In this document: piece after piece, positions 41,704-51,168 of the stretch | Layout: the number at the start of each line of letters is the position of its first letter | How positions within the stretch are numbered: the first letter of the stretch is position 1 | NCBI RefSeq assembly: GCF_020523795.1 | Contig: NZ_JAJALI010000007.1 | Span: forward strand, 248,001 to 312,000 | Direction of reading: 5' to 3' | From: Ancylobacter sp. Lp-2 | Lineage (GTDB): Bacteria; Pseudomonadota; Alphaproteobacteria; Rhizobiales; Xanthobacteraceae | DNA: 64,000 nt | Notes under the pieces: generated by a model | Told to the model about the DNA's origin: nothing | The model's database searches: none | Seen by the model: the letters and a program-made list of their open reading frames with translations, nothing else | Program-made: the position numbers and the translations under genes

Positions 41704-42918
41704 ATGTCTGAAGCCCCCACCGAAAAGCTGACCGCCGCCGAGATCGCCGAGCTGCGTCCCGATACCCGCCTCGTGCATGGCGGCATCCTGCGCTCGCCCT
41801 TCGCGGAAACCTCCGAGGCGCTGTTCCTCACCCAGGGCTATGTCTATGACACCGCCGAGCAGGCCGAGGCGCGCTTCAAGGGCGACGATCCGGGCTTCAT
41901 CTATACCCGCTACTCCAACCCGACCACGGCGATGTTCGAGGCCCGCCTCGCGCTGCTGGAAGGCGCGGAAGTGGCGCGCGCCACCGCCTCCGGCATGGCG
42001 GCGGTCACCTCGGCCATGCTGTGCCAGCTGAAGGCCGGCGACCATGTGGTGGCGGCCCGCGCACTGTTCGGCTCCTGCCGCTATGTGGTGGAAGAGCTGC
42101 TGCCGCGCTTCGGCGTGACCACGACGCTGGTCGACGGCACCGACCTCGCCGCCTGGCAGGCGGCGGTGACGCCGGAAACCCGCGTGTTCTTCCTGGAGAG
42201 CCCGACCAACCCGACGCTGGAGCTGGTCGACATCGCCGCCGTGGCGAAGATCGCCCATGCCGCCGGCGCCCGGCTGGTGGTCGACAACGTGTTCGCCACC
42301 CCGATGCTGCAGAGCCCGATCGCGCTCGGCGCCGACATCGTGGTCTATTCGGCGACCAAGCACATCGATGGGCAGGGCCGCTGCCTCGCCGGCGTGATCC
42401 TGTGCTCGCAGCAGTTCCTCACCGACCATCTGCAGACCTTCCTGCGCCAGACCGGCCCCTCGGTGTCGCCGTTCAACGCCTGGGTGATGCTGAAGGGGCT
42501 GGAGACGCTGCCGCTGCGCGTCGAGCGCTCGCAGGCGAGCGCGGTGGCGCTGGCCGACCGGCTGGCCGGCGAGGCGAAGATCGGCAAGGTGATCTATCCC
42601 TACCGCGCCGACCATCCCCAATACGAGCTGGCCAAGCGGCAGATGCGCGGTGGCGGCACGCTGGTGACCTTCGAGGTGGATGGCGGCAAGGCCGGCGCCT
42701 TCCGCTTCCTCAACCAGCTGAAAGTGGTGCGCATCTCCAACAATCTCGGCGACGCCAAGAGCCTGGTGACGCATCCGGCGACCACCACCCACCAGCGCTT
42801 TGCCCCCGAGGCGCGGGCGGAGATGGGGATCTCCGACGGCATGGTGCGCCTGTCGGTCGGCCTCGAGCATGTCGACGACCTCACCGACGACATCCGCCGC
42901 GCGCTGAAGGCGGTCTGA
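41704..42918 (+). CDS. metZ: O-succinylhomoserine sulfhydrylase
   Basis: PLP enzyme that condenses O-succinylhomoserine with sulfide to give homocysteine. 404 residues of the Cys/Met metabolism family: RYSNPTTAMFEARLALLEGA, ATASGMAAVTSAMLCQLKAG, VVDNVFATPMLQSPIALGAD and the PLP lysine in YSATKHIDGQGRCLAG (about residue 219). The preceding SAM-II riboswitch confirms the role in methionine synthesis. ATG 41704 follows GGAGCC. Confidence 0.94.
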   Translation: MSEAPTEKLTAAEIAELRPDTRLVHGGILRSPFAETSEALFLTQGYVYDTAEQAEARFKGDDPGFIYTRYSNPTTAMFEARLALLEGAEVARATASGMAAVTSAMLCQLKAGDHVVAARALFGSCRYVVEELLPRFGVTTTLVDGTDLAAWQAAVTPETRVFFLESPTNPTLELVDIAAVAKIAHAAGARLVVDNVFATPMLQSPIALGADIVVYSATKHIDGQGRCLAGVILCSQQFLTDHLQTFLRQTGPSVSPFNAWVMLKGLETLPLRVERSQASAVALADRLAGEAKIGKVIYPYRADHPQYELAKRQMRGGGTLVTFEVDGGKAGAFRFLNQLKVVRISNNLGDAKSLVTHPATTTHQRFAPEARAEMGISDGMVRLSVGLEHVDDLTDDIRRALKAV

Positions 42919-42989
42919 GGGGCGGGCGGCCAGCCCGCGCTGGAGGGGAGGCGGCCATAGGGGAGTGGCTCGAGGCTTCCCGGCCGTGT

Positions 42990-43830
42990 CCCCCTCACCG
43001 ACCTGCTGCGCAGGTCACCTCTCTCCAACGGGGAGAGGAAAAGCAAATGGGGGACGCCTTCCGCCGTGTCCTCCTCCCGAACGCCAGTTGCAAGAGAGGA
43101 TGCCTCCCTCTCCTGGGGGAGAGGGAGGGGTGAGGGGGCTTCGGCACCACCCGAGGTCGTGCCCCCTCAGCGACCTGCTTCGCAGGCACCTCTCCCCAAC
43201 GAGGAGAGGGAAGGCAGGTGTGGTGTGCCTTCCGCTGTGTTCTCCTCCCGAACGTCGGTTGCAGGAGAGGATGCTCCCTCTCCCCGCATCGAACTCGGCT
43301 GTTGGCGAGTTCGATCTCGTGAGGGTCGGATCCGGCAACCGCCTAGGTCCTGAATCCGCTTTTTTTGTAAGCTCAAGCACTTCAGACGGGTCGCCACGCG
43401 CTTCGACAAGCTCGCAAGGAATTTCCTCGCCGCCGTCATACTCGCATCCACCCGCCTATGAATCAGAACTTATGAGTCCACAGACTAGGTCGACGGAGAG
43501 GGATGGGGTGAGGGGTCTTCGGCGTCTCCCGAGGTCGTCTCCCCTCAGCGACCTGCTTCGCAGGCACCTCTCTCCAGCGGGGAGAGGGAAGGCAGGTGTG
43601 GTGTGCCTTCCACCGTGGCCTCTTCCCGAAGGGCCGTCGCAAGAGAAGATGCTCCCTCTCCCCGCATCGAACTCGGCTGTGGCGAGTTCGATCTCGCTGA
43701 GGGGCGGATCCGGCAACCGCCTAGTCCGACGGAGAGGGGTGGGATGAGGGGCCTTCGGTGCCACCCGAGGTCCGTCCCCCTCACTGACCTGCTTCGCGGG
43801 CCACCCCTCCCCAACAGGGAGAGGAAAGTG
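42990..43830. repeat. Array of four REP-like units between metZ and apaG
   Basis: Copies of the core CCCTCAGCGACCTGCTTCGC followed by AGGCACCTCTCC start at about 42990, 43166, 43541 and 43778. The unit is about 235 bases; the first is shortened and the second carries an IS remnant. The longer units hold a perfect hairpin, ATCGAACTCG to CGAGTTCGAT (about 43279-43315 and 43666-43692), and the shared phrase GGATCCGGCAACCGCCTAG. The last unit runs into the apaG leader. No gene was recognised in the 1.09-kb gap 42919-44011. Confidence 0.8.
43347..43484 (+). mobile_element. 3' remnant of an IS5-family element inside a repeat unit
   Basis: Reading 43357-43484 gives FFCKLKHFRRVATRFDKLAR, NFLAAVILASTRL, a stop, then IRTYEST, the C-terminus of an IS5-family transposase. 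Only about 138 bases survive. It is flanked by CTAG at 43343-43346 and 43485-43488, fitting the YTAR target duplication of IS5-family elements. The uninterrupted site is preserved in the next repeat unit (CAACCGCCTAGTCCGACGG near 43713-43731). TGG to TGA and C-to-T changes show decay. Confidence 0.8.
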
Positions 43831-44011
43831 AGGTCGGGCGGCAGGCTTTCCCACAGTACGCCCGCGCATTCCGCGCGGGCGTTCGCGGTCGCCTTCCGCC
43901 GCCGCCTCGCGATCACCTTACGCCCGCCGTCCACCGGCGCCTTCCCTTGCGGCCTTGCTCCGGCCGTGCAATCGGCCTTCACTGGCGGCGCCGGATTCGA
44001 GGAGAACGGGC

Positions 44012-44404
44012 ATGTACAGGGCGACCACGCGCGGCGTGCAGGTGACGGTGACGCCGCGCTTCACGCCGGAGCGCTCCGATCCCGCGCGCAGCCAGTATTT
44101 CTGGGCCTACACCATCGAGATCGTCAATCTCGGCGCCAGCACCGTACAGCTGATGACCCGCCACTGGATCATCACCGACGCCCTCGGCCGGGTGCAGGAG
44201 GTGCGCGGCGCCGGGGTGGTGGGCGAGCAGCCGGTGCTGCCGCCCGGCGCGCATTTCGAATATACCAGCGGCGTGCCGCTGCCGACCTCCACCGGCTCGA
44301 TGGAGGGCAGCTACGGCCTCGTCGACGAAGCCGGCGCCGTGTTCGACGTCGAGGTGCCCGGCTTCTCGCTCGACATGCCCGGCACCGCGCGCACGCTCAA
44401 CTGA
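44012..44404 (+). CDS. apaG: ApaG protein
   Basis: A 130-residue fibronectin-III-like protein, annotated as a Co2+/Mg2+ efflux-related factor though its role is unsettled. MYRATTRGVQVTVTPRFTPE is the usual N-terminus; the GAGVVG stretch fits the GxGxxG motif, and PGAHFEYTSGVPLPTSTGSM and GSYGLVDEAGAVFDVEVPGF are the conserved core. ATG 44012 follows GAGGAGAAC. In many rhizobia it sits next to metZ, as here. Confidence 0.92.
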   Translation: MYRATTRGVQVTVTPRFTPERSDPARSQYFWAYTIEIVNLGASTVQLMTRHWIITDALGRVQEVRGAGVVGEQPVLPPGAHFEYTSGVPLPTSTGSMEGSYGLVDEAGAVFDVEVPGFSLDMPGTARTLN

Positions 44405-44481
44405 ATGCCGGGCCCGGCCCGGAGGTTGCCGCTTCCGGCGCATCGGGGAAGCGGCTATGCTCGCTCTCCGTGCAACCCGCC

Positions 44482-45957
44482 GTGACGAGCCGAGTCCTCG
44501 CTTCCGTGATCGATTTCCGACCGATCGCCGCCGTACTCGGCGTGCTGCTGGCCGTGCTCGGCACCTCGATGATGATTCCCGCCCTGGTCGACGTGCTGGC
44601 GGGGGAACGCGACTTCATCATCTATGCCGCCACCGCCGCCATCACCGTGTTCGTCGGCCTGTCGCTGTGGCTCGCCGGACGCACCGGCGAGGTGGAGTTG
44701 CTCGGCCTGCGCCAGGCCTTCGTGCTGACCACGCTGAGCTGGGTGCTGCTGTCGTTCTTCGCCGCCATTCCCTTCATGTGGTCGGAGACCCGGCTGTCCT
44801 TCGCCGACGCCTATTTCGAGGCGATGTCCGGGTTGACCACCACCGGGGCGACGGTGATCGACCATCTCGACGACCGGCCGCCGGGGATATTGATCTGGCG
44901 CGCCTTCCTGCACTGGTATGGCGGCATCGGCATCATCGTCTTCGCCATGGCCTTCCTGCCGATGCTGCAGATCGGCGGCATGCAGCTGTTCCGGGCGGAA
45001 TCCTCCGACAAGTCGGAGAAGGTGCTGCCGCGCGCCGCCCAGCTCGCCAAGGGCATTCTCGGCACCTATGTGGCGCTGACCTTCATCTGCGGGCTCGCCT
45101 ACCTGCTGGCGGGCATGGACGCGTTCGACGCGCTCACCCATGCGATGTCGACCATCTCCACCGGCGGCTTCTCCACCCACGACGCCTCGATCGGCTACTT
45201 CCACAGCGCCGCCATCGAATATGTGGCGATCGTGTTCATGATCGCCGGCTCGCTGCCCTTCCTGCTCTATGTGCGGGTGCTGGCCGGCGACTTCTCGCGG
45301 CTGTTCGCCAATACCGAGGTGCGGCTGTTCCTCAGCCTCATCGTCGTCTTCACGCTGGTCTCGATGTTCGAGCAGGTGCGCGGCGGCATCGCCGAGGGCG
45401 AGACGGCGCTGCGCCACGCGCTGTTCAACGTCGTGTCGCTGATGTCGACCACCGGCTTCGTCGTGGTCGACTTCACCCATTGGGGGCCGCCGACCGACGC
45501 GCTGTATTTCCTGCTGCTGTTCCTCGGCGGCTGCACCGGCTCGACCTCCGGCGGGCTGAAGACCTTCCGCATCGCCATTCTCGGCTCGGCGCTGGTGCAG
45601 CACCTCAAGCGCATCGTCTACCCGAACGGCGTGTTCCCGGTGCGCTATGGCGGGGCGCCGATCGACGACGCGGTGGTCGCCTCGGTGCTGTCCTTCGGCT
45701 TCCTCTATCTCGGCGGCTTCGCGGTGATCGCCATCGCGCTGAACTGGATGGGCTTCGACCTCGCCACCGCGCTGTCCGGCGCCATCACCGCCATCGGCAA
45801 TGTCGGGCCGGGCATCGGCCCGCATATCGGCCCGGCGACCAATTTCGCCGGCCTGCCGGACAAGGTGATCTGGATCATGTCGTTCGGCATGCTGCTCGGG
45901 CGCCTCGAACTGTTCACCGTGCTGGTGCTGTTCCTGCCGAGCTTCTGGCGCCGGTGA
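44482..45957 (+). CDS. trkH: Trk system potassium uptake protein TrkH
   Basis: Potassium translocator of the inner membrane, about 491 residues. All four pore loops of the Trk/Ktr family are visible: LTTTGATV, STISTGGFS, SLMSTTGFVV and AIGNVGPGIG, with GGCTGSTSGGLKTFRI between the third and fourth. Activity normally requires the cytosolic NAD/ATP-binding TrkA, which is not in this window. The start is uncertain: GTG at 44470, 44482 or 44506 are all in frame and no ATG is suitable; 44482 is a compromise. Confidence 0.92.
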   Translation: MTSRVLASVIDFRPIAAVLGVLLAVLGTSMMIPALVDVLAGERDFIIYAATAAITVFVGLSLWLAGRTGEVELLGLRQAFVLTTLSWVLLSFFAAIPFMWSETRLSFADAYFEAMSGLTTTGATVIDHLDDRPPGILIWRAFLHWYGGIGIIVFAMAFLPMLQIGGMQLFRAESSDKSEKVLPRAAQLAKGILGTYVALTFICGLAYLLAGMDAFDALTHAMSTISTGGFSTHDASIGYFHSAAIEYVAIVFMIAGSLPFLLYVRVLAGDFSRLFANTEVRLFLSLIVVFTLVSMFEQVRGGIAEGETALRHALFNVVSLMSTTGFVVVDFTHWGPPTDALYFLLLFLGGCTGSTSGGLKTFRIAILGSALVQHLKRIVYPNGVFPVRYGGAPIDDAVVASVLSFGFLYLGGFAVIAIALNWMGFDLATALSGAITAIGNVGPGIGPHIGPATNFAGLPDKVIWIMSFGMLLGRLELFTVLVLFLPSFWRR

Positions 45958-46044
45958 GGATAGCGACCGTTACGGACTTGCCGTGAACCGCGTGATACCG
46001 TCTATGCTCGGGTGGATCGACGAAGCGGGAATCCGGGAGCGCTC

Positions 46045-47208
46045 ATGCTGGCAGGCCGTACCACCACCGAGGAATTGCTGGCCTATCTGGTGGGCTTCGA
46101 CACCACCAGCCGCAATTCCAACCTGCGGCTGATCGGCTTCGTGCGCGACTATCTGGAGGCCTTCGGCGTCGCCTCGGTGCTGGTGCCGAGCGCTGACGGC
46201 GAGAAGGCCAGCCTGTTCTGCACCATCGGCCCCGAGGGCGTCGGCGGCGTCTGTCTCTCCGGCCATTCCGACGTGGTGCCGGTGGACGGCCAGCCCTGGA
46301 CCACCGACCCCTTCACCCTGACGCCGAAGGACGACCGCCTGTACGGGCGCGGCTCCTGCGACATGAAGGGCTTCGTCGCCGCCTGCCTCGCCAAGGTGCC
46401 GGACATGGTGGCGTCGCGGCTGTCGACCCCGATCCACATATTGGTCTCCTATGACGAGGAGTTGGGCTGCACCGGGGTGATCCCCGCCGTGCGCAAGCTT
46501 GGTGTCGACCTGCCGCTGCCGCGCGCGTGCATCGTCGGCGAGCCGACGCTGATGAAGGTGGTGGACGCGCACAAATCCGGCACCGGCTATGTGACGACGG
46601 TGACCGGCCGCGAGGCGCATTCCTCCATGCCGCAGCTCGGCGCCAACGCCATCTTCGCCAGCGCCGAGCTGATCGCCGAGCTCGACCGGCTGCGGGCGGA
46701 GCTGGTCGAGGCCGGCGACGCCTCCGGCCGCTTCGATCCGCCGAGCTCGACCCTGCAGGTGGTGGGCATCGAGGGCGGCACCGCCGGCAATATCGTGCCG
46801 CGCCGCTGCGTGGTGAAGTGGAATTTGCGCGGCCTGCCGGATTTCGACGAGGAGGCGCTGGTCGCCCGCTTCGAGCGCTTCGCCCGCGAGGTGGTGCTGC
46901 CGAAGCTGCGCGCCGAGGCGCCGGAGGCGGAGATCGAGACCCACTTCACCTACCGGGTGCCGCCGCTGGCGCCGCAGCCGGGCTCGCCGGCCGAGCTGAT
47001 GGCGCTGCGGCTCGCCGGGCAGAACGGCACCTTCGCGGTGTCCTACGGCACCGAGGGCGGGCATTTCCAGGCGCAGGGCGTGCCGACGGTGATCTGCGGT
47101 CCCGGCTCGATCGACCAGGCGCATAAGCCGGACGAGTTCATCGAGGTGGCGCAACTGCGCGCCTGCGAGCGGTTTATCGACGGGCTGATCGCCGAGTGTG
47201 CCCGGTAG
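46045..47208 (+). CDS. argE: Acetylornithine deacetylase
   Basis: M20-family zinc hydrolase that turns N-acetylornithine into ornithine. Zinc ligands and catalytic residues are seen in SGHSDVVPVDGQPW, RLYGRGSCDMKGFVAACLAK, VSYDEELGCTG and the C-terminal GTEGGHFQAQGVPTVICGPG. The dimerisation domain begins near residue 180 (GREAHSSMPQLGANAI). ATG 46045 follows GGGAGC; GTG 46012 is an alternative. With argD and argF nearby the region is rich in arginine genes, but argE is on the opposite strand. Confidence 0.9.
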   Translation: MLAGRTTTEELLAYLVGFDTTSRNSNLRLIGFVRDYLEAFGVASVLVPSADGEKASLFCTIGPEGVGGVCLSGHSDVVPVDGQPWTTDPFTLTPKDDRLYGRGSCDMKGFVAACLAKVPDMVASRLSTPIHILVSYDEELGCTGVIPAVRKLGVDLPLPRACIVGEPTLMKVVDAHKSGTGYVTTVTGREAHSSMPQLGANAIFASAELIAELDRLRAELVEAGDASGRFDPPSSTLQVVGIEGGTAGNIVPRRCVVKWNLRGLPDFDEEALVARFERFAREVVLPKLRAEAPEAEIETHFTYRVPPLAPQPGSPAELMALRLAGQNGTFAVSYGTEGGHFQAQGVPTVICGPGSIDQAHKPDEFIEVAQLRACERFIDGLIAECAR

Positions 47209-47289
47209 GAGAGCGGCTCGGGGCGGGCCGCCCCGGGGAACGCGGCGAGCCGAGAGGCTGGTCGGCAACGGTTTTCCTTTCGACTGACT

Positions 47290-47399
47290 TCATCCTGAGG
47301 TGACCGGCGGCAGCCGGGCCTCGAAAGGATGCTCGTCCAGATGCGGGCGCAGCCGGAGACCCATCCTTCGAGGCTCGCGGCGCTCGCACCTCAGGATGA
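47290..47399. repeat. 110-base nested inverted repeat after argE
   Basis: TCATCCTGAGGTG (47290-47302) pairs perfectly with CACCTCAGGATGA (47387-47399); inside, GCCTCGAAAGGATG (47318-47331) pairs with CATCCTTCGAGGC (47362-47374) with one bulge. The phrase CCTGAGGTG...CCTCGAAGGATG is a well-known dispersed palindrome of alphaproteobacterial intergenic regions. Confidence 0.75.
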
Positions 47400-47466
47400 G
47401 GACGCTTCATAAAGGAAAAGGCGAAACGCGGTTTGCGTGATCCCGGTCGCTTGGGACCTGCCTTTC

Positions 47467-47575
47467 CGCTCCCCGTCGGGGAGAGGTGGCCGGCGAAGCG
47501 GGTCGGTGAGGGGCCCTAGCGATTTGGAAGCCCCGAAGACCCCTCACCCAGCCCTCTCCCCGACGGGGAGAGGGA
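47467..47575. repeat. REP-like intergenic palindromic element, most complete copy
   Basis: Arms CTCCCCGTCGGGGAGAGG and CCCTCTCCCCGACGGGGAGA GGG each form a hairpin, and the linker boxes GGTCGGTGAGGGG and CCCCTCACCC face each other. With the preceding palindrome it fills the 469-base gap between argE and hslO; no gene was recognised there. Confidence 0.75.
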
Positions 47576-47677
47576 GCGCGGCGCTCCCGGAGGCTCACGC
47601 GATCCCAGACCGGTCCTGCGGACCGTCCGGCATGACGATTGAACGGGCGCGCCGGCTCGCGTCTCGCGAGCGCTGGC

Positions 47678-48727
47678 TCACGCCTCGTCGGCGGCGGCTT
47701 CCGGCTCTTCCGGGCCGACGATCTCCTCGGCCTTGAAGCCGTAGGAGCGGCCGCAGAACTCGCAGGTGACGACGATCTTGCCGTCCTCGACGAGGCTCTC
47801 GCGCTCCTCGCGGGAGAAGTTCGCCAGCACGCCGGTGACGCGCTCACGCGAGCAGGAGCACTTGGCGACCACGTTCTCCGGTTCGAACACCCGCACGCCG
47901 CGCTCATGGAACAGCCGGTACAGCAGCCGCTCGGCCGACAATTCGCCGTCGACCAGCTCGACATCCTCCAGCGTGCCGACCAGCGACTGGGCTTCCATCC
48001 AGGAATCGTCCTCCTCCGACACCGGCAGCTCGCTGCCTTCCGGCGCGTCGCCCGGATGCAGGTCGACCGGGCGGATGCGGCCGCCCTCGGTCGGCAGGAA
48101 CTGCACCATCAGCCCGCCGGCCCGCCAGGACGAGGCGGCATCGCCCGGATGCACCTCCTCGGCCACCGCGAGGCGGACGCGGGTGGGGATCTGCTCCGAC
48201 TGGGCGAAATAGCGGTGCGCGGCATCCTCGAGCGTGCCGCCCTCCAGCGCCACGATGCCCTGATAGCGGTTGACGCTGAGCCCCTGGTCGATGGTCATGG
48301 CGAGATGGCCGCTGCCGAGCAGCCGGCCGCTGTCGACCGGCTGACCGTGGCCGAGCTCGGCCAATAGTGCCTCAAGCCGCCCGGCATCGAAGCGGGCATA
48401 GGCCCGCACGTCCTGCGGGGCGGTGAAGTCCACCACCAGCAGGTCGACCGGCCCGTCGGTGCGGGTCTGCAGGATGAAGCGGCCGGAGATCTTCAGCGTC
48501 GAGCCGAGCAGCACGGTGAGCGCCACCGCCTCGCCGAGCAGCCGCTTGACTGCCGGCGGATAGACGTGGTGCGCCATGACGGCGTCGAGCGCGGTGCCGA
48601 GGCGCACGACGCGACCGCGCACGTCGAGGCCGTCGACGTGGAAGGGAGTGACCTGGTCGTCCACCGGCTCGGCGAGCGGGCCGCGGGAGGTCAGATCGGG
48701 ATCGGGGGTGGGGATGGAGTGTGTCAT
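47678..48727 (-). CDS. hslO: Redox-regulated chaperone Hsp33
   Basis: A cytosolic holdase switched on by oxidation and unfolding. 349 residues, a little longer than the usual 290-330. The zinc/redox centre near the C-terminus is KCSCSRERVTGVL and VTCEFCGRSYGF (CxC and CxxC). The N-terminal domain has HHVYPPAVKRLLGEAVALTV and TLKISGRFILQTRTDGPVDL, the family core. The start at 48727 gives a Pro-rich leader. It lies just downstream of argF on the same strand, but the argF terminator separates them. Confidence 0.93.
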   Translation of the reverse strand: MTHSIPTPDPDLTSRGPLAEPVDDQVTPFHVDGLDVRGRVVRLGTALDAVMAHHVYPPAVKRLLGEAVALTVLLGSTLKISGRFILQTRTDGPVDLLVVDFTAPQDVRAYARFDAGRLEALLAELGHGQPVDSGRLLGSGHLAMTIDQGLSVNRYQGIVALEGGTLEDAAHRYFAQSEQIPTRVRLAVAEEVHPGDAASSWRAGGLMVQFLPTEGGRIRPVDLHPGDAPEGSELPVSEEDDSWMEAQSLVGTLEDVELVDGELSAERLLYRLFHERGVRVFEPENVVAKCSCSRERVTGVLANFSREERESLVEDGKIVVTCEFCGRSYGFKAEEIVGPEEPEAAADEA

Positions 48728-48822
48728 GTCGCCCGCCGATATAGGTGCGAAGGTGGCATTGCGCGAGGGGCGGAGGCCCGCGTCCCTCGCATGGCCGGGC
48801 TCGTGCCCGGCGCTGAAACCAA

Positions 48823-48844
48823 GAGGCGCCCCGCAGGGCGCCTC
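48823..48844 (-). terminator. Intrinsic terminator after argD-argF
   Basis: On the minus strand GAGGCGCCCTGCGGGGCGCC TC is a perfect 9-base stem with a TGCG loop, followed by TTGGTTTC. It begins about 19 bases after the argF stop. Confidence 0.75.
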
Positions 48845-48862
48845 GCACGTCGAACTCGCAGC

Positions 48863-49804
48863 CTAGATCGAGGCGCCGTCGAGGCACCAGGCGAGGATGC
48901 CCTTCTGCGCGTGCAGCCGGTTCTCCGCCTCGTCGAACACCACCGATTGCGGGCCGTCCATCACCTCGTCGGTGACTTCCTCGCCGCGATGCGCCGGCAG
49001 GCAGTGCATGAAGATGGCGCCCGAAGCCGCCCGCTTCATCAGCGCGCTGTTGACCTGGTAGGGCTTGAGCAGGTTGTGGCGGCGCTCGGCCTCCACGTCG
49101 CCCATCGACACCCACGTATCGGTGACGACGCAGTCGGCGCCCTCGACCGCCTCCTCGGCGCTGGTGCCGAAGCGCACGCGCGCGCCGGTCTTCTTCACCC
49201 AGTCGGTGAGCGCGGCGCGGGGAGCCAGCTCCGGCGGGGTGGCGACGTTGAGCGCGAAGTCGAAGCGCTCCGCCGCCTGTACCCAGGAGGCCAGCACGTT
49301 GTTGGCGTCGCCGGTCCAGGCGACGGTGCGGCCCTGGATCGAGCCCTTGTGCTCCTCGAAGGTCATCACATCCGCCATGATCTGGCAGGGATGGCTGTCG
49401 CGGGTCAGGCCGTTGATCACCGGCACGGTGGCGTGCGCGGCGAGTTCCTCGAGCGCGGCATGATCGAGGATGCGGATCATGATCGCGTCGACATAGCGCG
49501 ACAGCACCTTGGCGGTGTCGGCGATGGTCTCGCCGCGGCCGAGCTGCATCTCGGCGCCGGTGAGCATGATCGTCTCGCCGCCGAGTTGGCGCATGGCGAT
49601 GTCGAAGGAGATGCGGGTGCGGGTGGAGGGCTGGTCGAACACCATCGCCAGCACCTTGCCGGCAAAGGGCTTCTCCAGCGCCACCTTCTGCCGGCGCTTC
49701 TTCAGGTCGTGCGAGAAGCGCATGAGGTCGCGCAGCTCGCCGGCGGGGAGGGCGTCGAGGTCGAGGAAGTGCTTCACGCTGCTCTTGCTACCGTTGTTGC
49801 TCAT
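48863..49804 (-). CDS. argF: Ornithine carbamoyltransferase
   Basis: Makes citrulline from ornithine and carbamoyl phosphate. 313 residues: [20 protein letters not shown] (carbamoyl phosphate loop STRTR), [51 protein letters not shown] and the ornithine loop [20 protein letters not shown] 49804 overlaps the argD stop by 4 bases (ATGA), indicating coupling. Confidence 0.96.
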   Translation of the reverse strand: MSNNGSKSSVKHFLDLDALPAGELRDLMRFSHDLKKRRQKVALEKPFAGKVLAMVFDQPSTRTRISFDIAMRQLGGETIMLTGAEMQLGRGETIADTAKVLSRYVDAIMIRILDHAALEELAAHATVPVINGLTRDSHPCQIMADVMTFEEHKGSIQGRTVAWTGDANNVLASWVQAAERFDFALNVATPPELAPRAALTDWVKKTGARVRFGTSAEEAVEGADCVVTDTWVSMGDVEAERRHNLLKPYQVNSALMKRAASGAIFMHCLPAHRGEEVTDEVMDGPQSVVFDEAENRLHAQKGILAWCLDGASI

Positions 49805-51003
49805 GCCGCCGCTCCCTTGGACGCGGCCAGCGATGCCTCGATGCGCGCGCAGGCCGCGTCGAGCTTGGTGAAGGCGGCCTCGATTTCCTGGTCGCCGATG
49901 TTCAGCGGCGGCAGCAGGCGCACGACGTTCTCCGCCGCCGCCGGGGCGAGCATGTGCTCGGCCCGCATGGCGGCGATGAGGTCGCCATTCGGCACCAGCG
50001 TGCGCAGGCCGATGAGCAGGCCCTCGCCGCGCACCTCGGCGATAACCGCCGGGTGGCGGTCCTTCAGCTCGGCGAGACGCTGGCGCAGCCGGGCGGTGGT
50101 CGCTTGCACCTGATCGAGGAAGCCGTCGGCCAGCACCACGTCGAGCACGGCATTGGCGACGCTCATGGCGAGCGGGTTGCCGCCATAGGTCGAGCCGTGG
50201 GTGCCGAGCGTCATGCCCTTGGCGGCCTCTTCCTTGGCGAGGCAGGCGCCGACCGGGAAGCCGCCGCCGATGCCCTTCGCCACCGCCATGATGTCCGGCG
50301 TGATGCCGGCCCATTCATGGGCGAAGAACTTGCCGGTACGCCCGACGCCGCACTGCACCTCGTCGAGGATGAGCAGCAGGCCCTTCTCGTCGCACAGCGC
50401 GCGCAGGGCGCGCAGGAACGGCCACGAGGCCGAGCGCACGCCGCCCTCGCCCTGCACGGGCTCGATGAGGATGGCGCCGGTCTCCGGACCGATGGCGGCC
50501 TTCACCGCCTCGAGATCGCCATAGGGCACCTGGTCGAAGCCTTCCAGCGCCGGGCCGAAGCCTTCGAGATACTTGGCGTTGCCGCCGGCCGCGATGGTGG
50601 CCAGCGTGCGGCCGTGGAACGCGCCCTCGAAGGTGACGATGCGGCTGCGCTCCGGCGCGCCGTTCACGTAATGGTACTTGCGCGCCATCTTGATCGCGCA
50701 TTCCAGCGCTTCCGCACCGGAATTGGTGAAGAACATGGTGTCCGCGAAGGTCGCCTCGACGAGACGGCGCGCGAGCTTCTCGGCGCCCTCGATGCGGAAC
50801 ACGTTGGACAGGTGCCACACTTTGCCGGCCTGCTCGGTCAGCGCCGCGACGAGGTGCGGATGCGCATGGCCGAGGACGTTCACCGCGATGCCGGCGGTGA
50901 AGTCGAGATATCGCTGTCCGTCCTTGGTGAAGAGCCAGGCGCCTTCGCCACGCTCGAAAACCAGGTCGACACGACTATAGGTCGGCAGGACGGGGTCGAT
51001 CAC
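49801..51003 (-). CDS. argD: Acetylornithine aminotransferase
   Basis: PLP class III aminotransferase of arginine synthesis, 400 residues. Blocks: [80 protein letters not shown], and the PLP Lys in [20 protein letters not shown]. The GTG at 51001-51003 follows GAGGAGGGG and is preferred; an earlier in-frame ATG at 51123 would lie before the promoter and leader hairpin. First gene of argD-argF; the leader hairpin suggests regulation at the RNA level. Confidence 0.94.
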   Translation of the reverse strand: MIDPVLPTYSRVDLVFERGEGAWLFTKDGQRYLDFTAGIAVNVLGHAHPHLVAALTEQAGKVWHLSNVFRIEGAEKLARRLVEATFADTMFFTNSGAEALECAIKMARKYHYVNGAPERSRIVTFEGAFHGRTLATIAAGGNAKYLEGFGPALEGFDQVPYGDLEAVKAAIGPETGAILIEPVQGEGGVRSASWPFLRALRALCDEKGLLLILDEVQCGVGRTGKFFAHEWAGITPDIMAVAKGIGGGFPVGACLAKEEAAKGMTLGTHGSTYGGNPLAMSVANAVLDVVLADGFLDQVQATTARLRQRLAELKDRHPAVIAEVRGEGLLIGLRTLVPNGDLIAAMRAEHMLAPAAAENVVRLLPPLNIGDQEIEAAFTKLDAACARIEASLAASKGAAA

Positions 51004-51056
51004 CTGCCCCTCCTCTATTGATGACGGCTGTTGAAAGCCTGGGCCCAAAACGAAAC

Positions 51057-51080
51057 GTGCCGCCCTTGCGGGGGCGGCAC
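51057..51080 (-). promoter_or_regulatory. Leader hairpin of argD, attenuator-like
   Basis: On the minus strand GTGCCGCCCCCGCAAGGGCG GCAC is a perfect 9-base stem with loop CCGCAA, followed by GTTTCGTTTTGGG. It lies between the -10 box and the argD start, about 54 bases before the GTG. It could end transcription early or only protect the mRNA. No leader peptide rich in Arg codons was recognised. Confidence 0.55.
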
Positions 51081-51092
51081 CCGATGCAGCGG

Positions 51093-51120
51093 ATTTTAAA
51101 GCAACGCCGCCGGGGGTCAA
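51093..51120 (-). promoter_or_regulatory. Promoter of argD-argF
   Basis: Minus-strand TTGACC (51120-51115) and TAAAAT (51098-51093) are 16 bases apart, about 90 bases before the argD start. A second TTGACT lies 13 bases further upstream. Confidence 0.65.
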
Positions 51121-51168
51121 CATGGCCAGTCAATATGACAGGCCGACAACGAGGCCCCGGCAATAAAA

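Noticed and set aside
42990..43830. CRISPR-like array
   Set aside because: Repeats are long (about 235 bases), unevenly spaced, without unique short spacers and without cas genes.
42919..43982. Repeat-derived open frames between metZ and apaG
   Set aside because: The same peptide strings recur in each repeat unit on both strands, as expected for non-coding repeats.
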